Positions 25,152-31,417 of a stretch of DNA of 31,417 bases are shown here, piece after piece. The number at the start of each line of letters is the position of its first letter. Position 1 is the first letter of the stretch. The position numbers and the translations under genes were made by a program. Below the pieces are notes generated by a model. The model ran no database searches, was not told the origin of the DNA, and saw only the letters and a program-made list of their open reading frames with translations. This DNA is from MGBC163016 sp964649145 (lineage in GTDB: Bacteria > Actinomycetota > Coriobacteriia > Coriobacteriales > Eggerthellaceae). Where the stretch lies: positions 1 through 31,417 of the forward strand of contig CAZYOQ010000016.1 of the NCBI GenBank assembly GCA_964649145.1, read 5' to 3'.

Positions 25152-25739
25152 ATGGCAAACACTGTTGCAGCAATCGGAACATTCGGCGATGATGGCGCCC
25201 CGTCAACGGTTGAGGTGCCTCAAGACATTTACCAAGTTCTAGATACGATCAATGAAATCGTGGACAAATACGGCACTGGTGAGGTCTTGTCAGAGGAGGA
25301 CAAGCAAATCGTGAAGGCCTATCTTCCGGCCATCGGAGTAGAAGAAACATCGCTGTCTGCATATAACGCCTTGATTGGTTCCGGGTCGTTCAAATTCGAT
25401 AAGCAAGACAAAGGCGTTGATGTGCTTGTTCAAGGTGATCTTGGCTGTCGCGATTCTGGTGAGGGTCGCATCGAATGGTGGGGAACGATGGATCTTCAAA
25501 AGACTGGCGGAGAAACGGACATCAGCAAGTTTGATGTGACTTTCCGCGGTGCTAGTTTTGGCATGGGCCCGACTGGCAAGATGAAGCTCATTTATAAGCG
25601 TGATTTCAGCCGCGATTTCCCGGCGGGGGACAAGGTCTTCACTGCTTTCGACGACCGTTTCACATTCACTCAGTGGGGATTTTTCTTTAGTGTAACAAGT
25701 ACACTTTCGACCAGTGAAGGCGATATCACGATTCGCTAA
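25152..25739 (+). CDS. uncharacterised small beta-rich protein
   Basis: I do not recognise this 195-aa protein. It has no signal peptide and no membrane segment. Residues 1-75 are acidic and partly helical (EVPQDIYQVLDTINEIVDKYG; EEDKQIVKAYLPA), and residues 80-195 are rich in Gly, Phe, Thr and alternating hydrophobics (GRIEWWGTMDL, FRGASFGMGPTGKMKLIY, FTFTQWGFFFSVTSTLSTSE), suggesting a beta sandwich or barrel. The ATG at 25152 follows AAAGGAAAACA; the open frame extends to 25113 without a ribosome binding site. It stands alone with its own promoter and a strong terminator, which suggests substantial monocistronic expression. Confidence 0.75.
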   Translation: MANTVAAIGTFGDDGAPSTVEVPQDIYQVLDTINEIVDKYGTGEVLSEEDKQIVKAYLPAIGVEETSLSAYNALIGSGSFKFDKQDKGVDVLVQGDLGCRDSGEGRIEWWGTMDLQKTGGETDISKFDVTFRGASFGMGPTGKMKLIYKRDFSRDFPAGDKVFTAFDDRFTFTQWGFFFSVTSTLSTSEGDITIR

Positions 25740-25842
25740 ACAGGTACTGCTGGTCTTCAGCAATAATTTGGGCTGATTATTGATCATGTCTTTTGCGGAA
25801 ACATGCTAGAGGTAGCCCCCTCATCCGCTAGCGGTTTTAAAT

Positions 25843-25873
25843 GCGCCTCCTTCAAGGAGGCGCAAGGTTTTTT
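25843..25873 (+). terminator. strong intrinsic terminator
   Basis: GCGCCTCCTT and AAGGAGGCGC form a GC-rich stem (25843-25863), followed after AAGG by six T. It ends the unknown 195-aa gene. A second small palindrome, CCGCTAGCGG followed by TTTT, lies just upstream at 25825-25838. Confidence 0.88.
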
Positions 25874-25944
25874 AAGGGGAAAGTTTCACGATAAAGAAAA
25901 CGGCTAGGCTGCCATGATAAAAACGTCTGGTAAGTCCGTAGGTC

Positions 25945-26034
25945 TTGTTTTAGAAACAATCTTGTTACTTTGCTCATGGAAAATAAGAACTCGAAAAGAT
26001 ATTAATAGTCATGGAAATGGTAATCTTTTCCATG
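25945..26034. promoter_or_regulatory. palindromes upstream of the nhaC-like gene
   Basis: TTGTTT-TAG-AAACAA at 25945-25959 is a perfect dyad. CATGGAAA at 26010-26017 pairs with TTTCCATG at 26027-26034 across 9 nt, and a direct copy of CATGGAAA lies at 25975-25982. The last hairpin ends 34 nt before the ATG. These look like operator or leader elements; the rest of the interval 25740-26068 holds the terminator above and no gene that I can support. Confidence 0.5.
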
Positions 26035-26068
26035 CAAGTTGTCGCAGTTGTTTTTTTTGGAGGACTTA

Positions 26069-27742
26069 ATGGAAGGTTACGAGCTTATCTCAACAGGGTT
26101 TTTGTCTATAGTTCCCCCACTTTTGGCTCTTGCCCTAGCTCTTATATCCAAGGAAGTTTATTCTTCGCTTACAGTTGGTATTTTTGCTGGAATGCTTATT
26201 TATCAATTCTCGCTAAACGGAGCTGGCGTTGAACAAGTAATTGACTCGATTGTAATGGTTCCCCAAATGATGGCAGAACAAATCGCTGGCAACGGGGCTT
26301 TACTGCTATTTTTGGCGTTATTAGGCGCGCTTACGGTTGTTGTTGCTATAGCAGGTGGCTCTCGTGCATATGCAAATTGGGTGGCGCAGCATATTAAGTC
26401 TCCCCGTGCCGCAAATATCCTGACCGGCCTTCTTGGTATCTTTATCTTCGTAGACGATTATTTCAACTGCCTTACTGTTGGCGCAGTCATGCGCCCTGTT
26501 ACCGATCGCTTCCATGTAAGCCATGAAAAGCTGGCTTGGATAATCGATTCTATGGCTGCTCCGATATGCATCATTGCGCCTGTGTCCTCCTGGGCTGTTG
26601 CTGTGTCTGGATATCTGGGCGAGAACGGGTTTGACACCTTTGTTGCTTCCATCCCGTACAACTTTTATGCGCTGCTCACTATCTTCTTTGTGTTCTTCAT
26701 GCTTATAACCAATCTTGATTTCTCATCGATGCGCAAGGCGGAACTAGAGGCCGATGCAGCTGATAGCGAAAAGACGCGAATTCCTACTAGCGGGTCGGGT
26801 TTAGAGAAAGCTTCTAGCGTTGGTGTCAAGCAGATCGAACAGATTGACAAACAACCGCCCGAACTTGAACCGGTAGTAATGGAGTCTGCCGATGTCGATG
26901 CCGTTGTAGACGACCTTGAGGAATACAAGGGTCTTGCCATAAGCAAGAAGGGTCGTGTGAGCGACCTTGTTATCCCAATTCTTTGCTTGATAATTTTCAG
27001 CATTTTGGGAATGATGTATACAGGTGGGTTCTTCAGCGGGGTCGATTTTGCGACCGCTATTGGTGAAGACCCTGTTGGTGGGCTTTGCGTCGGCTCGTTT
27101 GTAGCCATCATTGTCGCGGCCATTATGTTCTTGCCGCGAAAGCTTATGACGCTTGCCGGGTTTGTTGAGGGAATGAGTGAGGGCGTGCGTTCGATGGTTG
27201 GCGCGATCATGATTCTCGTGCTTGCTTGGAGTCTTGGCGGAACGTGTCGTTATTTAATCGGCACGGGCGATTTTGTCGCAAGCTTCTTGAATGGGCTTGG
27301 CGTCTCGCTTGATTTCCTTCCCGTCGTATTCTTTATCGTTACCGCATTTGTGGGTTTTGCGATGGGAACCTCGTGGGGCTCCATCGCGCTTATCATGCCT
27401 ATTGTTGTAGGGGTCTTTGAAGCCGATAACCCACTTTTCATGGTTACCGTTGGTGCGACATTGGCTGGCGCTGTTTATGGTGATCATATTTCACCTATTT
27501 CGGATACAACGATCCTTTCTTCCGCTGGAGCCAAGTGCAATCACCTGCGTCATGTTGCCACACAGATTCCTTATGCGACTACTGTCATGGTTGCATGCAT
27601 ACTTGGTTACTTGATCGCAGGCTTCACCAAGACACCATGGGTTCCGCTTATCGCAGGAATTGTGTTTATTGTCGTTGCCGTATTTGTGCTTCACAAACTT
27701 TCCACAAGAGGTGATAAAGCTCCTAAAAAGGTGCAAGCTTAA
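26069..27742 (+). CDS. NhaC-family Na+/H+ antiporter
   Basis: The 557-aa integral membrane protein matches the NhaC family (IT superfamily): repeated hydrophobic helices, FIFVDDYFNCLTVGAVMRP, IAPVSSWAVAVSGYLGENG, GTSWGSIALIMPI, and near the end GDHISPISDTTILSSAGAKCNHLRHV. Family members exchange Na+ or organic substrates for protons. A hydrophilic, acidic loop of about 75 residues (roughly 215-290) divides two halves of the transporter. The ATG at 26069 is chosen because GGAGG lies 5 nt before it; the frame extends to a TTG at 26039. The exact substrate is not visible. Confidence 0.88.
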   Translation: MEGYELISTGFLSIVPPLLALALALISKEVYSSLTVGIFAGMLIYQFSLNGAGVEQVIDSIVMVPQMMAEQIAGNGALLLFLALLGALTVVVAIAGGSRAYANWVAQHIKSPRAANILTGLLGIFIFVDDYFNCLTVGAVMRPVTDRFHVSHEKLAWIIDSMAAPICIIAPVSSWAVAVSGYLGENGFDTFVASIPYNFYALLTIFFVFFMLITNLDFSSMRKAELEADAADSEKTRIPTSGSGLEKASSVGVKQIEQIDKQPPELEPVVMESADVDAVVDDLEEYKGLAISKKGRVSDLVIPILCLIIFSILGMMYTGGFFSGVDFATAIGEDPVGGLCVGSFVAIIVAAIMFLPRKLMTLAGFVEGMSEGVRSMVGAIMILVLAWSLGGTCRYLIGTGDFVASFLNGLGVSLDFLPVVFFIVTAFVGFAMGTSWGSIALIMPIVVGVFEADNPLFMVTVGATLAGAVYGDHISPISDTTILSSAGAKCNHLRHVATQIPYATTVMVACILGYLIAGFTKTPWVPLIAGIVFIVVAVFVLHKLSTRGDKAPKKVQA

Positions 27743-27770
27743 GAGCGTGCTTGGGATATTAACAGGGCGC

Positions 27771-27830
27771 GTTAAGGGCGCTAATGGGTAGCGAACGCCC
27801 TTGACGGCAGCTTCCCTTTTTCTAAAAAGG
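27771..27830 (+). terminator. hairpins after the nhaC-like gene
   Basis: GTTAAGGGCG (27771-27780) pairs with CGCCCTTGAC (27796-27805), ten pairs with one G-T, and CTA/TAG can extend it. A second dyad, CCTTTTTCTAAAAAGG, lies at 27815-27830. The T-run is part of the second dyad rather than directly after the first stem, so termination is likely but not certain. Confidence 0.5.
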
Positions 27831-27901
27831 TGAAAGCTTTGCGCGAGCATACTGGGCGGCAATATTGCTAAATGTGATATCCTTTGTTCTGCATTTTACG
27901 C

Positions 27902-27989
27902 GGAGGAATGGCCGAGTGGTTGAAGGCGGCAGTCTTGAAAACTGTTGTGCCGAGAGGTACCGTGGGTTCGAATCCTACTTCCTCCGCCA
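27902..27989 (+). tRNA. tRNA-Ser (anticodon TGA)
   Basis: Acceptor stem GGAGGAA/TTCCTCC, discriminator G and an encoded CCA. The anticodon loop is CTTGAAA between CAGT and ACTG (anticodon TGA). A long variable arm (TTGTGCCGAGAGGTACCG region) marks class II, and the T loop reads GGGTTCGAATCC. 88 nt with CCA. Confidence 0.96.
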
Positions 27990-28114
27990 TCTTTCTAATC
28001 AATTCTGTGAAGGTTTCGCCTACGCGATCTGTTGGAGTATTCGCTCCAGTTCGTCTTAGGCATTTCGGTTAATTTGGGATTAGAAAAAATGGATCCTTGT
28101 ACGCTTAAAAAGCA

Positions 28115-28138
28115 TTACTCTTGATGTAATAAGAGTAA
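28115..28138. promoter_or_regulatory. 8-bp inverted repeat upstream of the L,D-transpeptidase
   Basis: TTACTCTT and AAGAGTAA are perfect complements separated by 8 nt, ending 19 nt before the ATG. It could be an operator or a hairpin controlling translation start. The rest of the gap after tRNA-Ser (27990-28157) holds a small hairpin TGGAG/CTCCA near 28033 and no gene. Confidence 0.45.
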
Positions 28139-28157
28139 AGAAAAAATAGGTTTAGTT

Positions 28158-29915
28158 ATGGGACAAGAAGTAATACGAGCTATAACAGTAGGCGCATTTC
28201 TATTGTTATTATCGCTAGTTCTTATTGCTGTACCCTGTACTCCATCCCAGATATCTTTCGCGAACGATTTCGAAACCACCACTATTGATGCTGCTAACGG
28301 TGCAAACACCACTAAGGCAGTCGATACTGACACTAATTTGAACGTAGGAGTAGATAATGCTGTAGAAAGCTCTTTCCTTGACAACAGCACAAGTGAAAAC
28401 ACCAGCACTTCTGACAATACGAATACCGATAAAAATACCTCGAGTAATGATGAAACAGATGAGAACACTTCCAACAATGATTCAACCTATGAAGCAGAGC
28501 CTACGATCGATGCCACCTCTATCCAATCTCTAAAACCTGCATATAACTCCATAACAATTACGTGGAAAAAGGCTGCCAACGCACAAAAGTATGTGATTTA
28601 TCGCAGTACCAAGAAAAGCAGCGGCTACAAAGCAATCAAAACCATCACGAACCCCAAGACACTCTCATATAAAGATTCGGGGCTTACTCTTGGCAAAACG
28701 TATTACTACAAGGTGCGTGCGTATTACAAAAGCACCTACCAGCAAAGCACAGTAAAGTCTGCCCGGGTGCAACCCGCCCAAATCACAACTTGCACTGTTA
28801 AATCGCAAAACTACCAAACCGTTAAAGTTTCCTGGAACAAAGTGGCAGGCGCACAGGGGTACTATGTGTATCGCAGCACCTCGCTCAAGGGAACGTACAA
28901 AAAGGTAGGTACGATCAAAAAAGGAAGCACCACCTCTTACAAAAACACCAAGCTAACCAGTGGCGAAACTTATTACTACAAGGTGTCCGCATATCGCTCG
29001 GCCAAAGGCAAGAAGTACTGCGGCTCTAAATCTGTCGCAGTTGCAGGCAAAGCACAACCCAACAAAGTAACTGTTACTAAGGCAAGCCACTCTTCAGGTA
29101 AGGTCGCCCTCAGCTGGAAGACGGTAAGTGGCGCCAGCGGGTACGAGATATATCGCAGTACTTCAAAATCGTCAGGGTATACCAAGGTTAAAACTGCTAC
29201 CAAATCCACTAAATCTTGGAAGAACAGTGGTCTTGGGCGCGGGAAGACGTACTACTACAAGATCCGAGCCTACCGCACCGTGAAAGGCAAGAAGGTATAC
29301 GGCTCCTTTTCATCGGTTAAATCAGTTGCGGTGCCCCTGAACAGGTGGGATAAATTGCTCAACACCTACCGAACCAATAGCTCGGTCAATCAGCTCATTT
29401 TTGTTAAATACTCAAGTGGATCAAAAGCTACCGTGTACGTTTACAACAAACAAGGAAGCTCTTGGAAAAATGTCCTAAAGTGCCAAGGCTACGTTGGGCA
29501 AAATGGCATCAACAAGGTTAAAGAGGGCGACAGAAAAACACCTACGGGAACCTTTGGTATCTTGGGCGCCTTTGGTATAAAAGCAAAACCAACCACGAGC
29601 CTGCCGTACACTAAAGTGAATAAATATCTCTACTGGTGTGGCGATAAAAAATATTACAACCAGCTTATCGACGTAAGAGAGCACCCTCACACCTGCCACG
29701 GTGAGCATCTTATTGATTACAAAGGTGTTTATGATTACGGCCTCTTTTTAGACTACAACCCTTCTAAAACCTACAAAAAGGGCTCTGCAATCTTTATGCA
29801 TTGTAGCGGCTCTTATGGGTACACCGGCGGCTGCGTCGCGGTAAGCCAGAGTAATATGCTCAAAGTACTCAAGGTGCTTGAGCCGGGCGCGAAGATTTGC
29901 ATCTACCCGGCTTAG
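28158..29915 (+). CDS. secreted L,D-transpeptidase (YkuD) with fibronectin-III-like repeats
   Basis: The 585-aa exported protein has an N-terminal signal sequence or anchor (VGAFLLLLSLVLIAVPC, about residues 11-28) and then a long Asn/Thr/Ser/Asp-rich linker (about 38-115). Three Fn3-like repeats follow at about 120-205, 208-298 and 302-392, each with a WxxxxxAxxYxIYRS and GxTYYYKVRAY pattern. The C-terminal 180 residues are a YkuD-type catalytic domain: DRKTPTGTFGI, and the active-site stretch AIFMHCSGSYGYTGGCVAVS containing His and the nucleophile Cys. Such enzymes make 3-3 peptidoglycan cross-links or attach proteins. The repeats probably place the enzyme in the wall. It is very Lys/Tyr/Thr-rich. 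The ribosome binding site (TAGGTT) is modest. It follows tRNA-Ser and is probably monocistronic. Confidence 0.88.
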   Translation: MGQEVIRAITVGAFLLLLSLVLIAVPCTPSQISFANDFETTTIDAANGANTTKAVDTDTNLNVGVDNAVESSFLDNSTSENTSTSDNTNTDKNTSSNDETDENTSNNDSTYEAEPTIDATSIQSLKPAYNSITITWKKAANAQKYVIYRSTKKSSGYKAIKTITNPKTLSYKDSGLTLGKTYYYKVRAYYKSTYQQSTVKSARVQPAQITTCTVKSQNYQTVKVSWNKVAGAQGYYVYRSTSLKGTYKKVGTIKKGSTTSYKNTKLTSGETYYYKVSAYRSAKGKKYCGSKSVAVAGKAQPNKVTVTKASHSSGKVALSWKTVSGASGYEIYRSTSKSSGYTKVKTATKSTKSWKNSGLGRGKTYYYKIRAYRTVKGKKVYGSFSSVKSVAVPLNRWDKLLNTYRTNSSVNQLIFVKYSSGSKATVYVYNKQGSSWKNVLKCQGYVGQNGINKVKEGDRKTPTGTFGILGAFGIKAKPTTSLPYTKVNKYLYWCGDKKYYNQLIDVREHPHTCHGEHLIDYKGVYDYGLFLDYNPSKTYKKGSAIFMHCSGSYGYTGGCVAVSQSNMLKVLKVLEPGAKICIYPA

Positions 29916-29970
29916 CTTTCCTCGAACTGTTCTTTGCTCTTTTGACCTTTTCCGTCATTTATAGCATCTT

Positions 29971-31290
29971 TTAGTGCGCAGAATCTCCAATGAAGGCGCA
30001 CATATAGATTGGCATGTATACAACCTTTTCTACACGCTCCACATTGGATTCACAAAGCACGATTGCACCGCTGATTCCGTAGTTTTTCGTGTTCAGCAAA
30101 TTCGATAAGGCGCTATGTCGTTTGTAGGTCTTGCCGGATTTGACTTCGATGGGAAGGACGGCTCCTTCTATTTCTAAGATAAAATCAACTTCGCCAAGGT
30201 GTCGGTTTCTGAAAAACAACACATCACAGCCATGAGCATGCAGTTCTTGAGCCACAGCGTTTTCATATATAGAGCCATAGTTAACGTTTTCGACATTGCG
30301 TACCAACTCGCGTACAGTGTTAATCCCGCACGTAGCGGAAAGCAGGCCAACGTCATTCATATACAATTTAAAAAAACTCTTGTTCTCTGATAGCTTGAGT
30401 GGGCGCTTTGGCTCTTTGATGTTTCTATCCAAAATGACGACTCCTGCGTCGACCAACCACATAAAGTCTTGAATATAACGCTCGTACGTCCCTTTCGGAG
30501 AGATAGTCGCGAAATTAAAGCGTTTGGATTGGTTGTCCAACTGCGAAGGGATCGAATCGTAGATTTCACGTATTACCAGTTTGTTATCACGCTTAGCATA
30601 TTTGGCGATGTCGAATTTATACATTTTTAAGATATCAGTTTGTTCTTTTAGCAAAACCTGTGCATCGTTGTTTTGTGCATACGTCATAACAGCTGCAGGC
30701 ATTCCTCCAACACAAAGATAGCTGTGGAAGAGTTTCATCAGGCGTGAATGAACTACATCGTTTACAGGACGCTTGTTAGCATACGCGTCCGCGGCCTCTT
30801 GCCAAACGTTTTCCGGAATACCGCACGCCCAGCAAAACTCCTCGAAATCTAGTGGGTACATCTCCAACTCCGAAACGTAGCCAACCGGAGCTGAGCGAAG
30901 GTCGGCCATCTCGACCCCCAATAAAGACCCTGAAAGAATATATTTGTAGCCGGTGTTTTTAACGAGAAACTTTATAAGCGTGAGCGCTTCTTTGCATTCT
31001 TGTACTTCGTCGATGAAGATAACAGTCTGGCCTGGGAATAGCTCCTGTTCAGCGTATGCTGAAATAGCAAAGAAGAGATCGGTGCTGTTTTTTGCTTTAT
31101 TGAACGCATCACGGACATCGTCTTGATCTACTAAATTGAATTCAACCCAAGATGGGAAATTCTCGTTACAAAATTCTTCAATAAGAAAAGTTTTACCTAC
31201 TTGGCGTGCGCCAGTAACGAGGAGCGCTTTGTTTGTAGAGCTGTTCAGCCAAAGCTCCATTGTTTTTATTGCTTTGCGTTTTAGTGGCAT
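29971..31290 (-). CDS. AAA ATPase with DUF4143 domain
   Basis: The 439-aa protein has an N-terminal AAA_14-type ATPase: Walker A GARQVGKT at residues 27-34, Walker B TVIFIDEVQE, and sensor-like KYILSGSLLGVE. The C-terminal DUF4143 region includes YGSIYENAVAQELHAHG and GEVDFILEIEGAVLPIEVKS, a PD-(D/E)xK-like E-x-D...E-x-K pattern. The function of this widespread, often horizontally spread family is unclear. The ATG at 31290 is chosen because CAGGAG lies 5 nt before it; the frame extends to a TTG at 31326 inside a repeat. The gene is convergent with the L,D-transpeptidase gene. Confidence 0.9.
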   Translation of the reverse strand: MPLKRKAIKTMELWLNSSTNKALLVTGARQVGKTFLIEEFCNENFPSWVEFNLVDQDDVRDAFNKAKNSTDLFFAISAYAEQELFPGQTVIFIDEVQECKEALTLIKFLVKNTGYKYILSGSLLGVEMADLRSAPVGYVSELEMYPLDFEEFCWACGIPENVWQEAADAYANKRPVNDVVHSRLMKLFHSYLCVGGMPAAVMTYAQNNDAQVLLKEQTDILKMYKFDIAKYAKRDNKLVIREIYDSIPSQLDNQSKRFNFATISPKGTYERYIQDFMWLVDAGVVILDRNIKEPKRPLKLSENKSFFKLYMNDVGLLSATCGINTVRELVRNVENVNYGSIYENAVAQELHAHGCDVLFFRNRHLGEVDFILEIEGAVLPIEVKSGKTYKRHSALSNLLNTKNYGISGAIVLCESNVERVEKVVYMPIYMCAFIGDSAH

Positions 31291-31310
31291 AAACACTCCT
31301 GACCATGTTT

Positions 31311-31391
31311 TGACTTTGCAAACCAATTATTAAGCATTATCGGTGACTTTGCAAACCATAAAATGGTCGAAATATATGACTTTGCAATCCC
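31311..31391. repeat. three repeats with 33-bp period upstream of the AAA/DUF4143 gene
   Basis: TGACTTTGCAAACCA occurs at 31311-31325 and 31344-31358, and a variant TGACTTTGCAATCCC at 31377-31391. The copies are spaced exactly 33 bp apart, about three helical turns, and the nearest is 20 bp before the gene start. They probably form an operator array; the window ends soon after. Confidence 0.75.
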
Positions 31392-31417
31392 TGTGTCTAC
31401 TTAGAGGTTAGCAGTTG

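Noticed and set aside
31291..31326. N-terminal extension of the AAA/DUF4143 protein from TTG 31326.
   Set aside because: The start would lie next to a regulatory repeat and has no ribosome binding site, while ATG 31290 has CAGGAG at correct spacing.

Overview
The window reads as a chromosomal segment of a Gram-positive, moderate-GC bacterium. The gene content (a tilS-maf-hpt-ftsH-folP/folK cluster, one very large single-chain PurL, a WYL regulator, a Coriobacteriia-like mix of genes) points to Actinomycetota, perhaps class Coriobacteriia. This is an inference from gene content only; no rRNA is present. TTG starts and CCA-encoding tRNA genes are seen. No phage, IS element or CRISPR array is visible.

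Layout. 1-5.4 kb: an Ala/Thr-rich small ORF, a degenerate acyl-CoA synthetase (MenE-like), a 14-TM MFS exporter fused to two CBS domains, and a CorC/HlyC-type CNNM protein that also carries CBS domains. 5.4-10.9 kb: purC, a small lysine-rich membrane protein, and purL (purine synthesis). 10.97-11.15 kb: a 177-bp near-perfect hairpin element between convergent genes. 11.2-12.9 kb, minus strand: a MoaE-like gene interrupted by a 100-N assembly gap that is almost certainly false (55-bp identical sequence on both sides), then three 26-bp tandem repeats, then a WYL-domain regulator. 13.1-20.7 kb: tilS, maf, hpt, ftsH, folP-folK fusion, birA and bioY, a housekeeping cluster on one strand. 20.7-20.9 kb: two diverged 34-bp repeats and tRNA-Arg(ACG) on the minus strand. 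21.0-24.9 kb: ahcY, gltA, and corA preceded by a structured leader. 25.1-27.7 kb: an unrecognised beta-rich small protein with its own promoter and strong terminator, then an NhaC-family antiporter. 27.9-29.9 kb: tRNA-Ser(TGA) and a secreted L,D-transpeptidase with three fibronectin-III-like repeats. 29.97-31.29 kb, minus strand: an AAA/DUF4143 ATPase preceded by three 33-bp-period repeats.

How the genes fit together: purC, purL, hpt and the folate fusion serve purine and one-carbon metabolism; ahcY recycles S-adenosylhomocysteine; birA and bioY are translationally coupled and handle biotin uptake and attachment; ftsH, tilS and maf are housekeeping.

The most interesting unexplained signals are non-coding. 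The corA leader contains an 11-codon ORF with its own ribosome binding site, followed by two mutually exclusive hairpins, one of which covers the corA ribosome binding site: a candidate ion-responsive translational switch. Others are the 177-bp hairpin element, the covarying hairpin repeats beside tRNA-Arg, and the iteron-like repeats upstream of moaE and of the DUF4143 gene.
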